NCBI GenBank assembly: GCA_008360975.2
Contig: CM039202.1
Location: forward strand, 2,688,675 to 2,752,674
Source of the DNA: Lichenostomus cassidix
Taxonomy: Eukaryota > Chordata > Aves > Passeriformes > Meliphagidae
Length of the DNA: 64,000 bases
Direction of reading: 5' to 3'
Shown here: in pieces, positions 11,039 through 21,647 of the stretch
Layout: each line of letters starts with the position of its first letter
How positions within the stretch are numbered: the stretch's first letter is position 1
Made by a program: the position numbers and the translations under genes
The notes under the pieces: generated by a model
Seen by the model: only the letters and a program-made list of their open reading frames with translations
What the model was told of the DNA's origin: nothing
The model's database searches: none

Positions 11039-13119
11039 TTTTCCGCCAAACTCTGCACTTCTTTCCTTTCTTCAACCAAGGTTTTCCAGCAATTCCAGAG
11101 ATTCTTGATTTATTTCATCAAGTTCCAGCCTGAAGCTTGCCTCACTAAGTCAGGACTTACCAAATCCCATTTCTGAGCCAAAAAAAGCAGAAACCAGCCA
11201 GAAAATAACCTTTTTTCCACTCATTTTCACCTCAACACAAGCAGCCATTAAAAAGTGGAATACACCACACACCCAGGCACTCAGCAAAATAATTAATAAT
11301 CAAGAAAAAAAGAATATTTCCCTGGATTTGGATCCACCTGGAGGTGTAAATCCCAAAGTTTGCCTCCTGGGAGGTTCCTGAGCTGAAATGCTTTTAGGGT
11401 TTTATTGAGGAGCTGCAAATTTCTCCTTTTCAGAGCCTCCAGACTCTGCCAGAATTCCCTCACACCCCTCAGGTCAGAGCAAACAGAAAGGGAAATCCAT
11501 GAGGAATTGCTGGATTTATTCATCATTGGTGGATTTATTTATCCTCACCTCCAGCTGTTAAAAACACACCAGAAAATGTGATTTTTTATTTTTTTAGGCT
11601 GAATTTCTGCCATCAAGTATCACCCAGGCAGGCTTTGCATGACTTCTGATGGAAAATCAAAGTTTTTTCTTCCCAAACCAAGAATTTGAACCCTTTTTGG
11701 GTTCAAAGCAGGAGGTCTGAGGAGTGGAAGATATCAATAAATGCAAAGGATGTTGATGCAAAAATATGATTTTTTTTTTTTTAAACTGGCTGTGGTTTAG
11801 GGATTTTGTGACACTGATTTATTCCTCTCCTCCCTTAATTGGCATGTGGATAATTAGCCTAATTGGCCTTGCAGGCCCAGGAGAGATTCCTCACTGTCAG
11901 GGCTGAGATTGGCTCAGGCAGAGTCACTGAAATTGTTCTGTTCACATAAAAATGGGAATTTTTTCACTGCAGCTCAGCCAGGCTGCGATGGGAAATGGGT
12001 GGTCAGGCAGTCTGTGCTCCCTGAAATTATTCTGTCATCTCTAGAGACTGAAATCTCGGAGATTCAAAGATTTTGGGACTCAAATTCATTTTAATTTGGG
12101 ATCAAAGTGGCTCATTTGAGGCGCAAATTGGTTTAAATTTGAGATTAAAGTGGTTTTATTGTTCACATAAAACTTTAATCTTTCCTATTAAGAGGTTAAA
12201 ACTCTGCTACAGAGAAGAGGAAATTCATGTCCCTAATTAAAGGAATAGCAGAGCTCTTCCAGAATAAATAAATAAATTGGTTTTCAGGTCCCTTATATTC
12301 AAAATTCCCAAGAGATTCAAATGTCTTCCTGCTGGAATTCCCTGGGATTGAAGAGGGAAATCTCTCCCAGGGAAAAAGTTCTGCCTAGGATGATGAACAT
12401 GTTGGTTTAACTCAGGCTTGGTGTGCTTCTCTCACTCCTCAGCTGGAAAAAATTGATAAATTCTTTAATATCTAATTGATAAATCCTTCAATATCCAATT
12501 GATAAATCCTTCAATCCTTCAGTCTCCAGGTTCTTCCTTCGTCCAGCTGCATAAAATGGAAAAATCTGCACTTTTGGAGAACTGCTGTGGGTTTGGGCAA
12601 ATCCCTCAGCTCTTCCCAAATGCCTCTGTTGGGATTTTGAATTTCTACTTTTTGAATTTCTTTATCCACAGCCCATCCTTGAATGAACCCCTGGCTGCTC
12701 ACAGAATAAAAAACGTTTTAATCCCCAAATTTTCTGAGCCATTCCTATAAATCTTTGCCCTTCCCAATCCCATATTTCAGCTCCCTGGGTTGTTCCTGTT
12801 GCCTGGATAACTCACGTCCTCAATGGTATCAACACAATGTAAAAATACATTTATTTATATAAATATTTCACACTTCTATATTTAACGCTTTTTGCCGTCT
12901 CTCCTGGCAATAAAACACTTCAGTGCAAAGATTTTTTTGGGAGCAAATCAAAGCTGCCTGGTGCCATGCAGCACGCTGGAATTCTGCTCTGTCACTCGGT
13001 GCTAATAAATTAATATTAATGGATTAATTCTCCTCAGCGTTCACGAGGCACTCGCTGCAAATATCCTGAATGCAGCACAGGGAAGATGCCACAGTTTGAG
13101 ACAGGGGAGGGAAAAAAAA
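11039..13119. other. 2-kb unique left-arm block, no gene recognised
   Basis: The longest tandem-repeat-free stretch of the left arm, mirrored at about 53110-55228. Short oligo(A)/(T) runs occur (11771-11784). The open frames (60-83 codons, e.g. 11293-11526 minus and 12499-12750 plus) show no domain and no long uninterrupted frame. A short ATTGATAAATCCTTCAATATCC repeat occurs at about 12450-12510. Confidence 0.55.
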
Positions 13120-13255
13120 AGATTTAAAAAATTTTTTTTAATTTTTTTTAATTTTAATTTTTTTTAATTTTAATTTTTTAATTAATTTTTAATTTTTTTT
13201 TAATTTTAAAAAATGACTAAATTTTTAAAAAAAATTTTTTAAATCACTAAAATCA
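13120..13255. repeat. T-rich/A-rich low-complexity tract
   Basis: Repeated AATTTTTTTTAATTTT segments. Mirrored at about 52975-53115. Confidence 0.85.
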
Positions 13256-13289
13256 ATCAGGTAATAGATCAGGGATATATTTGGAACCT

Positions 13290-14640
13290 GATGATGAAAA
13301 AGAGAAGAGTTTTTAGAAGGTTTTATGTTTTGATACAGAAATTTGGCACTTTTAACGCCAAAGTTCTCCCCAAAATCCCTGATTTGTTCTTTAAAATCAT
13401 CCATGTCCTTGTTGCCACTGAAGTGTCTAAACTCCCTGCCTGCTCCCAAAATTTGCATTTCTTTTGCAGGGAATTCCTTCCATTTTCCCCTTTTCAACTC
13501 CAAGGATTCCCCAGCATTGCCTAATTTAATCTGCAGCTAAATAATCCCATTTTCAAGCATATTTTAAACACAACCCAGACTTTAAGCTCTGGCAGTTTAA
13601 ACTCATTCCCCTTTGCTCCATCATCACTCCGAAATCTCCCACAGAACAGAACTTAATATTCCAGCCAGAGCTGTTCCCAAAATCCCAATTAAATCACAGC
13701 CACGCAATCAGGAGGATCAACACAAGGTTTTATGAAGGTTTTTGAAGGTTTAATGAAGGTTTTAGAAGGTTTTATGCCTTGATACAGAAATTTGGCACTT
13801 TTTATGCCAAAGTTCTCCCCAAAATCCCTGATTTGTTCTTTAAAATCATCCATGTCTTTGTTGCCACTGAAGTGTCTAAACTCCCTCCCTGACTCCAAAA
13901 TTTGCATTTCTTTTGCAGGGAATTCCTTCCATTTTCCCCTTTCCAACTCCAAGGATTCCCCAGCATTGTCTAATTTAACCTGCAGCTAAATAATCCCATT
14001 TTCAAGCATATTTTAAACACAACCCAGACTTTAAGCTCTGGCAGATTAAACTCATTCCCCTTTGCTCCATCATCACTCCGAAATCTCCCACAGAACAGAA
14101 CTTAATATTCCAGCCAGAGCTGTTCCCAAAATCCCAATTAAATCCCAGGCATGCCATCAGGAGGATCAACACAAGGTTTAATGAAGGTTTTATGAAGGTT
14201 TTTGAAGGTTTAATGAAGGTTTTAGAAGGTTTGATGCCTTGATACAGAAATTTGGCACTTTTAACGCCAAAGTTCTCCCCAAAATCCCTGATTTGTTCTT
14301 TAAAATCATCCATGTCTTTGCTGCCACTGAAGTGTCAAAACTCCCTCCCTGCCTCCAAAATTTGCATTTCTTTTGCAGGGAATTCCTTCCATTTTCCCCT
14401 TTCCAGCTCCAAGGATTCCCCAGCATTGCCTAATTTAATCTGCAGCTAAATAATCCAATTTTCAAGCATATTTTAAACTTAACCCAGACTTTAAGCTCTG
14501 GGTTTTATTTCATTTATTTCAGTTTAAATTCATTCCTCTTTGCTCCATCATCACTCCGAAATCTCCCACAGAACAGAACTTAATATTCCAGCCAGAGCTG
14601 TTCCCAAAACCCCAATTAAATCCCAGAAGGATCAACACAA
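13290..14640. repeat. About 450-bp tandem repeat, three copies
   Basis: The landmark TGATACAGAAATTTGGCAC occurs at 13331, 13780 and 14240, giving periods of 449 and 460 bp. Each unit includes the same AAAATCATCCATGTC, TTTGCATTTCTTTTGCAGGG and AAATCTCCCACAGAACAGAA landmarks. Short ATGAAGGTTTTAGAAGGTTT iterations occur at the junctions. The right arm has only two copies. The repeated open frames of 64-103 codons are therefore copies of one another and not independent support for a gene. Confidence 0.95.
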
Positions 14641-15796
14641 CCCCAAGTGTCATGGAAATGGCAACAGCTGTGAAATCAGGAGAATCTGAAAACACATTTT
14701 CCACAGAAGGAGAAGGAACAACGAGAGAGGTGCCTTGCACTCATCACATGGAGATCTCAGGAAATAAATGTCCTTTTGTATTTACAGAGCATCTCTCCTC
14801 CAGAGAACAGCAAGTGCAAGAATTGCTATTAAATTTTAATCTTGCCATGCCAGGGCGTTCTGAGATGATGGAGGATCATTTTCACTTTTCAGTGATTTAT
14901 TGAAGGGAATTCTTGAGGGTTTTGCTGTCAGGAGGGCTCCTTGATGCCAGAAAGGAAAGGGAATGGGGTAATCACATGAAATTTTCCTCTTTTTTTGTGG
15001 AAATAATAAATGGCAAATAACGAAATTCGTGTTGTAAGAACTCAGATCTGTCCAAGTGAGGTCAAATCCCAGAAAGCCGACAAGGAAAAATCTGCAAAAA
15101 AAAGCACCAAATCTTTGCTCCACCAGGAAAAAAAAAAAAAAAAAAGAGCATGAAATCGTTAAAAAAACATCCCCAAAAAACTCTGAATGACAGAAATAGA
15201 AACAGAGCACTTTGCCCATGGTCTCTTGGCTCCAGACAGTGTCCCAGGATGCCAAGGACTTGTCATCGGAGCCACCAAGGGACATGGGAAGAGCACTGTG
15301 CTCCTGCTGCTCGTGTCACCAGCTCCTCCTGGGAATTTCCACGGATCGCCAATGCCCTCGTGCTGCTGACAGCGAGCTCAGGGGAGGGAAGATAAAATAC
15401 CTGCTGGTGATATTTCGGAGGAGATTTTCTCTCCGTGAGAAATGGCGTGTTCAGAATCGCGGCTGAGCGTCGTTAAACACTTCAAAAAGAGATTTGGGAA
15501 TATTTTCAGTTCTCTGTTTTTCATGGGATCACAAAAACTGCTGGGACAACTGCTTGGAGAGTTTATTTTCCTTGTTCCCTTCTTGCTTTGCTTTCCATGA
15601 GAATGTTTGCACAACCCCCGGCCCAAGTGGACTTTGACACCAAAGTTTATTTTTTCAGTTTCATCGCTGATGCCTTGATTTAGTTCTTTTTTCTGCAGCA
15701 GCATCATTATCCCAACTGCACTGCAGTCAGTGGATTTCCTTCCATGAAGAGCTGCCAGCAGGGCTGGCTTTGGAGGATCTCAGGTAGAAAATCCTG
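14641..15796. other. Unique left-arm block with poly(A) run
   Basis: A run of about 20 A residues lies at 15128-15146 and a slightly GC-richer segment at 15200-15480. Overlapping open frames of up to 149 codons occur on both strands. The mirrored right-arm frames change length through small indels, which argues against coding constraint. Mirrored at about 50880-52020. Confidence 0.5.
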
Positions 15797-16305
15797 AAGT
15801 CAAAGGGAGAAGATTTTAAATTTGGCTTGTTTCAGGTCAGACTCAAATAAAAATCCCAAATTTGGCCTCCCCAGAAAGGGCTGGAGGTGACCAGAGGAGG
15901 AACTCAAAGGGAGAAGACTTTAACTTTAGATTGTTTCAGGTCAGACTCAAAAAACCCAAATTAAGCCTCTCTAGAAGGGGCTGGAGGTGACCAGAGGAGG
16001 AACTCAAAGGGAGAAGATTTTAACTTTACATTGTTTCAGGTCAGACTCAAATAAGAATCCCAAATTATGCCTCCCTAGAAGAGGCTGGAGGTGACCAGAG
16101 AAGGAACTCAAAGGGAGAAGGTTTTAACTTTAGATTGTTTCAGATCAGACTCAAAAAAAACCCAAATTAGAAGAGGCTGGAGGTGGCCAGAGGAGAAACT
16201 TGAGTCAAAGAGAGATTTTAACTTGGGCTTGTTTCAGGTCAGACTCAAAAAATCCCAAATTATTCCTCCCTAGAAAGGGCTGGAGGTGACCAGAGGAGGA
16301 ACTCA
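15797..16305. repeat. About 100-bp tandem repeat, five copies
   Basis: CAAAGGGAGA-type unit starts are at 15801, 15904, 16004, 16109 and a diverged one at 16206 (spacing 103, 100, 105, 97). Each unit contains TTGTTTCAGGTCAGACTCAA and GGCTGGAGGTGACCAGAG. Mirrored at about 50360-50875. Confidence 0.93.
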
Positions 16306-16639
16306 CTGCAGTCTAAGAACAAATTGGAAAACTGGATCAGAATGGGTGAAGAACCTCTGTTTGGTTGATGAGAGGAAATAAAGAACTGTCTCTTTTTCCT
16401 CTTTGTCTGTTCACAATCAATCTCTCCACACCACATTTTCTATTAAAACCCTGAAGAGCCCTGGAGAGGGATTGATTCTCACCCTGAAAGAACCATCAAG
16501 TGCATTTCTGTTTACTCAAACCTCTTCCTGCTGAAGAGGCATCGAGTGCCATAAATATCTCCTGAAGAACCCTTTCCCTGCTCTCTCCAGCCCGTCCTTT
16601 CATCCCTGCTGATCCCCTCAGCACAGCTTTGATCCACTT
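16306..16639. other. Unique left-arm stretch before LTR complex
   Basis: No gene or repeat is recognised. It ends in CACTT, whose ACTT is the 4-bp target duplication of the adjoining LTR2. Confidence 0.5.
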
Positions 16640-17606
16640 TGATGCCTAAAATGGTAAAAATTGGTAAAAATTGAGATGCAGACACGGCAGTGTAGGGAAA
16701 AGGGAATTACCTTGGTTTAATAGGATCCCTGTCGCTGTTGAACCGCTAGCAGAGAGAAGAAGTCCAGTCTTCAGTGTGGCAAAATGTCTGTTTTTTATTA
16801 ATTAATTTCAGTTTAGACAGACTTTCAAAGATCACCAGGATTGGTCAGTTCAAAACCTCCCCCAGGCTGATTGGCCAGGCCTGAGCTGTCCATATCTGAG
16901 AGATCATTTTAACAACATCCAAACTTTATCTTTGGTTATAAAACACAGGAAGAAGAGAGAAAGAATTCTCACGGGAAGGTCTGTGCTCACCACAGGGAGG
17001 TAATTAGAATAAGGGGGTGATTACTTCATTTGTTAGGTGTCTTATTGGGGAATTTTAGATAGGCTTGAACTGTCCATATCTCGAGAGATTGTTTTAACAA
17101 CATCCAAACTTTACCTTTGTTTATGAAACACAGGAAGAAGAGAAAAAAATTCTCACAGGAAAGGTCTGTGCTCACCACAGATCCCAGGTGCACTTCCATC
17201 AAAGGTGGAACCATGATCAAAAAAAAGAGAGAGCTGGTACTACGAATATACAATTTATGGACCTCACCAATTAGCATTTCTATCTAAAATTCCCCAATAA
17301 GAAACCTAAAAAATGAAGTAATTGCCCCCTTATTCTAATTACCTCTCCCCCAAAAAGGTTACAACTTAGTTTACAAAAACATGTCCCAGGGATGAGGCTC
17401 TGCTCAAGGTTGGTGCCTCATGTTCTTGAGGTTGTGGAGATTGTTTTGTCTTCTCAAAGAATTCTGAACTAGGCTGGAGCACAAGGGTTATAAACATGTG
17501 GGGCTGAGATACAGGGAGTGAGAGTACAGCAATGGGAAAGGATAGAAAGTATATAAAAAGGGTACAAAAGTATAATGAAAAAGGACAAAAAACCCATCAG
17601 GCATCA
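16640..17606 (-). mobile_element. Solo LTR, family LTR2, split by nested LTR1
   Basis: On the + strand the element starts TGATGCC and ends GGCATCA, a perfect 7-bp terminal inverted repeat. It is flanked by ACTT at 16636-16639 and 17607-17610, a 4-bp target duplication. Sense is the minus strand by comparison with the intact copy at 30911-31391. It is interrupted by an LTR1 insertion at 16730-17179. The 4-bp duplication is typical of gammaretrovirus-like (ERV1) integrases; class assignment is inference. No internal proviral genes are present. Confidence 0.88.
16730..17179 (-). mobile_element. LTR1 mosaic nested in LTR2
   Basis: Starts TGTCGCTGTTGAACCGCTAG and ends CTCACCACA (reverse complement of TGTGG-type 5' end). 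It is flanked by a perfect 6-bp duplication, GATCCC at 16724-16729 and 17180-17185. It is about 450 bp instead of about 262 because a full LTR1 end (to 16994) is followed by about 67 bp of LTR2 text in the opposite orientation (16995-17061) and then by a second LTR1 half (17062-17179). The same mosaic exists in the right arm (49494-49941), so it predates separation of the two copies. Confidence 0.88.
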
Positions 17607-19043
17607 ACTTCATCCCCAGCTCCTCTGCTCTGCACTCCAGAGGGAAAGAGAAGGACTTGGAGAACAACTCACCACTCTGAGATGTGCATAGGTCGTGAAA
17701 TAATAGAGATTTTGGAGCAGGAAATGCTAAAATAGCTCCTCTGATTGTCTTTGGGGATGCCTTGGAGTCACATCCCTCCTCAAACACTCACTGCCTGCTC
17801 TCCCTCACTGCCCCCAAAAATCCCTTTTTTTTTGCAGGGAATTGCTTCCATTTTCCCCCTGGAAACTCAAAGAATTTCCCAGCACTGTCTGATTTAAATC
17901 TGCAGATAAATAATTCTGTTTTCACGTCGTCTTCCTCCGACTAAGCCACAACTCTTAAATGATGTATTTTTTAATTTTTTAACCTCAGGAGTTTTTTAAC
18001 CTCACACCAAAGTGCAGAGGTAAAGCTGAGGTAACAAACTGGGTTTGAACCCTTTAATGGATTTTTTTCATATTCATCTCGTTGACAATTCCTTCTAAAT
18101 AACAAGAAATAAATAACAAGAAATAACAAGAAATAACAAGAAATGATAACAAGAACCACTGGATTTTCCAGGCACTGCAGCTCCTGAAATTCAACAGGAA
18201 TAAACTGCAAATTAATTGGTTCTATTAAAGTTCTCAAAATTTGATTCCTCCATCAGCCTAGAACAGGACAAACTCTAGGATGCCTCAGAGAAAATAATTA
18301 AAGCATCTTTATTATGTTTACATTCAGCTTTGCCAAATAATTTGTGGAAAGGGAGGAACATTGCAGCATCCCTGGGAGAGATGGAAAAGTTTAATTGCAA
18401 ATCATTAAAGGATACAAATGGAAGTGACTGAGTTAAATCAATGGTTTTTCTTCTCACTTTTAGAAATATTATGAATGAGATGTAGACAAAAGAGGGTGCA
18501 GCTCATCCTGGTGCAAACTAGGCAGAGACTGGGGTGGGAATAATACAAAATAATGATAAAAATATAATAATAAAATAAAGATAATGGGAATCTGCATGAA
18601 CATCTGGTTTCTCCAGCAGCTCCACAAACATCTGGCCCTGGGCAGCATTTCCCAGCCTTTAGCAAATCAATGCTGATGGATTACAAGCTTGTAAGAGGAT
18701 TTCACTGCAGGATCAAGGAATCCCCGGGTTTAAATGAGATTAAAACGCCACGTTTGGATCAATCTTTTTCAACAAATGAAATCAAACAGCGATTTTAATT
18801 GACACTGCATATGAATGGGCTTGCCTATGGATTGCCATGAAGTGGATTATCAGTAAAAGAAAAGGGTTTTTTACACTTACAATGGGAAATGAGCACTGAA
18901 ACAGAATTAGTCAGAGAAATAAATTAGTCAGAGTTGCCTCACTGATATCACTGAACTTCAAAGGACAGCTCTCCACACCAAGGGGGACAATTATTCAGCT
19001 GCCAACATCAGCTGAGAATAAAACAGAAATTCATCTGTGTGAT
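17607..19043. other. Unique left-arm block, no gene seen
   Basis: Contains a short 10-bp AAGAAATAAC iteration at about 18108-18152 and a C/T-rich TTTTTTTTTGCAGGGAATTG segment near 17825. The latter recalls the 450-bp repeat unit, so a diverged single copy of part of that unit may lie at about 17815-17935. Mirrored at about 47340-48788. Confidence 0.5.
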
Positions 19044-19187
19044 GAGAGAAGAGAAGAGAAGAGAAGAGAGAAGAGAGAAGAGAGAAGAGAGAAGAGAGAA
19101 GAGAGAAGAGAGAAGAGAGAAGAGAGAAGAGAGAAGAGAGAAGAGAGAAGAGAAGAGAAGAGAAGAGAAGAGAAGAGAAGAGAAGAC
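19044..19187. repeat. AGAGAAG purine microsatellite, left arm
   Basis: Units AGAAG and AGAGAAG on the + strand, about 145 bp. The right-arm counterpart is about 235 bp and ends in an extra CTCTC-type block. Confidence 0.95.
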
Positions 19188-19214
19188 TTTTTTTAAAGGC
19201 CAATTCCTCTGCTA

Positions 19215-19380
19215 AAGATTTATTTTGTCCAAGGTGGACACCCTTGGTGTGACACCATCACTGCCTGTGACACTCAGATGACACAATCCCGACCTGGCTG
19301 GCCTTGGTGGGGCAGAGGGGTTGGACTGGAAACCTAAAATTGTCCCTTCCAGCCTCATCCATTCAGGGATAACCTTGGGG
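19215..19380 (-). mobile_element. CR1-like LINE fragment, left arm
   Basis: On the minus strand the text GAATGGATGAGGCTGGAAGG followed by CCAGTCCAACCCC resembles the conserved 3' region of avian CR1 elements (cf. GAATGGTTTGGGTTGGAAGG). It is truncated and diverged, with no reading frame. A 9-bp ATTGCAGGA triplication at about 19430-19458 lies just outside it (five copies in the right arm). Confidence 0.6.
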
Positions 19381-19933
19381 AAACATGGAAACACCTCTCA
19401 GTTGTGTCTCCAGCTGGAATGTGGCTGCAGGAATTGCAGGAATTGCAGGAATTGCATCTTCTGCCTCCTCAAAGAGCACTGAGGTCTGGAAAACATGGAA
19501 AACCCCACTGGTTGTTTCCTACAATCAGATTTTCCCGCTAAGAAATCCCAGTCCAACCACAGATTGTTGCCTCTGTTTAAAAGTTGTGCTCAGTCAGGGT
19601 TGCAGAAGCACAAGCTGTAAACAAGGATGTTGCACCAAGTGTTCAACTTGTCATTAGGGTGGTGAAGCTAAAGATTTGAGGACATGTTTGTCAGCTGGTA
19701 ATCCCAACACGGTTTGCATTCTGTTTTCTGTTTCTAACCAATATTATAAAGCAGTTACAGGCTTTATTGTGGTGGTTTTTCGGAGTGAGGGATAGGTTTG
19801 TTTACTAGTTATTAGTTTATTATTTATTATTTACTTATGTAAATAATAGTTTATATGTTTATTATTCACTAGTTATGAGCACTAGTTGTGGAATACCTCA
19901 GTTGGTATACCAAGCTTGCATTGCATACATAAA
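19381..19933. other. Unique-looking stretch, origin unknown
   Basis: Includes the GCAGGAATT iteration (19426-19460) and an AT-rich part near 19795-19875. A cysteine-rich open frame of 90 codons at 19385 has a counterpart in the right arm at 46610-46900 (96 codons), which differs by exactly two extra 9-bp repeats. The frame is kept because 9 is a multiple of 3. No known domain is seen. Confidence 0.45.
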
Positions 19934-20710
19934 TAGCTTTTTTGTGGAGTGAGGTGGTGTCTTGATCAGAGGTTTATCATTGTCTCTGGAATTAAAATTC
20001 TCATTTAAGTCAGAGTTCTGGACCCTTAGGGTTGCCTTTCTCCAGAATAGTACTGCTTTAAGAAGAGAGCTGCTGGTCTTGATGCTGTGTCACCTCCGTG
20101 AATTAATAGCTTTTTTGTGGAGTGAGGTGGTGTCTTGATCAGAGGTTTATTATTATCACTGGAATTAAAATTCTCATTTAAGTCAGAGCTCTGGTGTCAC
20201 AGAATGGTTACAGAATCTCGGCCATGACTCTCTGGAAGCCCTGAATGTTGTGTGAGCAGAACCAGGAGCAGCCTAAGTAGGCCTTTCAGGCCATCTAGGC
20301 CGCAGTAGCAAGACAAATGTAAGTCGTGCAGACAGGATAAGAGCAAATGATGCTGACAGGACAGGAGCCCAAGGACAGACCTTGGGGCTTTTGGGGGAAA
20401 AACCGTGAAAAGTACCGGTGGGAACTTGGAGTTGAAAGGAATGCAGAGTATCCTAAAATAGCAACGGTGGAATGCGAATTGTATCTTTTGTATTTAGCCA
20501 ATGAAATAGTGCCTAAGCAATTGTAACAATATATAAACCACGCTCGTGGTGAAATAAAAGGAAAGCCTGCTCATTACTCATATTGAGTCTGTGATTTCGC
20601 TTTCCCCTCGTCGCACTCTGGACCCTTAGGGTGGCCTTTCTCCAGAATAGCACTGCTTTGGAGCAGAGCTGCTGGTCTTGCAGATGCTGTGTCAGCTCCA
20701 TGAGTTAATA
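19934..20710. repeat. 172-bp tandem duplication hosting a solo LTR
   Basis: TAGCTTTTTTGTGGAGTGAG occurs at 19934 and 20106. Both copies continue through TCTTGATCAGAGGTTTAT and GGAATTAAAATTCTCATTTA to CTCTGGACCCTTAGGG. The second copy is interrupted at CTCTGG by the LTR3 insertion. The unit may itself be old transposon sequence. Confidence 0.85.
20195..20615 (+). mobile_element. Solo LTR, family LTR3, left arm
   Basis: A 421-bp element starting TGTCACAGAATGG and ending CCTCGTCGCA. It is flanked by a perfect 6-bp duplication CTCTGG at 20189-20194 and 20616-20621. Inside are promoter-like ACAATATATAAACC (about 20527) and a GAAATAAAAGG polyadenylation signal (about 20550), in the order expected for U3-R-U5 on the + strand. 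The 6-bp duplication suggests a beta/alpharetrovirus-like (ERVK-type) integrase, by inference. The right-arm copy at the same site is strongly diverged. Confidence 0.88.
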
Positions 20711-20753
20711 GGTGGTGGAGCAGAAGGCAGCCATGCTTTAGCTGAGCTTCCAG

Positions 20754-20991
20754 CGATGCCTTAAATCACTAGTAAAAAATTTTGGACACAGACACAGAGG
20801 ATAGGAAAGGGGTTTTATTTTGGTTTAATAGGATCCCAGATGCACACCGACGAACCAGCCCCACAATATCCCCCATATACAATTTATGGACAGCCTAGAT
20901 TAGAATACCTATCTCAAAGTTTCTAATAAGAAGTCTAACAAATGAAGTAATTGCCCCTTTATTAAAATTGCCCCCCCCCAAAAAAGATTAC
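20754..20991 (-). mobile_element. LTR2, 3' portion only
   Basis: The + strand starts CGATGCCTTAAATCACTAG (terminal TGATGCC with one change; the right arm keeps TGATGCC), continues through the ATAGGATCCCAGATGCAC landmark and reaches the CCCCCCCCCCAAAAAAG segment. The remaining half of the LTR is missing and LTR1 begins at once. Probably LTR1 inserted in LTR2 and the far side was deleted. Confidence 0.8.
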
Positions 20992-21253
20992 TGTCGCTGT
21001 TGAGCCGCTAGCAGAGAAAAAGACCCGAGTTCTCAGTGTGACAAGAAAGAAAGAATTTATTATTTTGATTTCCATATATATAGATTTTTCAGAGGTCACC
21101 CAGATTGGTCAGTCAGAAACCTCCCCCTAGGCCTGACTGGCCAGGCCTGAACTGCCCAAATCTCGAGACACTGTTTTTAATAACATCCAAACTTTATCTT
21201 TGTTTATAAAACACAGGAGAAAGTTCTCACGAGAAAGACCTGTGCTAGCCACA
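20992..21253 (-). mobile_element. Solo LTR1, minus orientation
   Basis: 262 bp, TGTCGCTGTTGAGCCGCTAG to GTGCTAGCCACA, the reverse complement of the LTR1 consensus in this window. The flanks (GATTAC before, CTTAAC after) do not form a clean 6-bp duplication. This fits a later deletion in the host LTR2 on one side. Confidence 0.9.
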
Positions 21254-21385
21254 CTTAACGACCTCCAAATTCCTCCATCTGACGCTTCACGACACCCAAC
21301 TAATTAGCAGCAACAAAACGAGGCCAACAAACCTCCCCGAGAAGGCACAAAGCATCTCCTCCCAGTTTTTCAAAGCAAAGCAGAG
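21254..21385. other. 132-bp segment between two inverted LTR1 copies
   Basis: Unique-looking sequence with a purine-rich GGAGGAATTTGGAGG on the minus strand next to the LTR1 start. It could be a remnant proviral polypurine tract or simply host DNA. The final 6 bases (GCAGAG) are the target duplication of the next LTR. Confidence 0.5.
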
Positions 21386-21647
21386 TGTGGCTAGCACAGG
21401 CCTTTCCCATGAGAAATCTTTTTGTGTTTTATAAATAAAGATAAGGTTTGGATGTTATTAAAAACAGTGTCCCAAGATCTGGACAGTTCAGGCCTGGCCA
21501 ATCAGGCCTAGGGGGAGGTTTCTGACTGACCAATCTGGGTGACCTTTGAAAACTCAATATATATGATGAAATCAAAACAATAAAGGCTTTTTCCTTCTTG
21601 CCACTGAGAACTGGATTCTTCTCTCTGCTAGCGGCTCAACAGCGACA
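21386..21647 (+). mobile_element. Solo LTR1, plus orientation
   Basis: 262 bp from TGTGGCTAGCACAGG to GGCTCAACAGCGACA, flanked by a perfect 6-bp duplication GCAGAG (21380-21385 and 21648-21653). Contains GACCAATCTGGGTGACC (CCAAT-type), an AT-rich AATATATATGATG promoter-like segment and a CAATAAAGG polyadenylation signal, the usual U3-R-U5 order. GCTAGC lies near both ends. This is the best-preserved reference copy of the family. Confidence 0.93.

Noticed and set aside
19890..19912. A tRNA-like A-box/D-arm text (CCTCAGTTGGTATACC)
   Set aside because: No anticodon arm, T-loop or acceptor pairing could be found around it.
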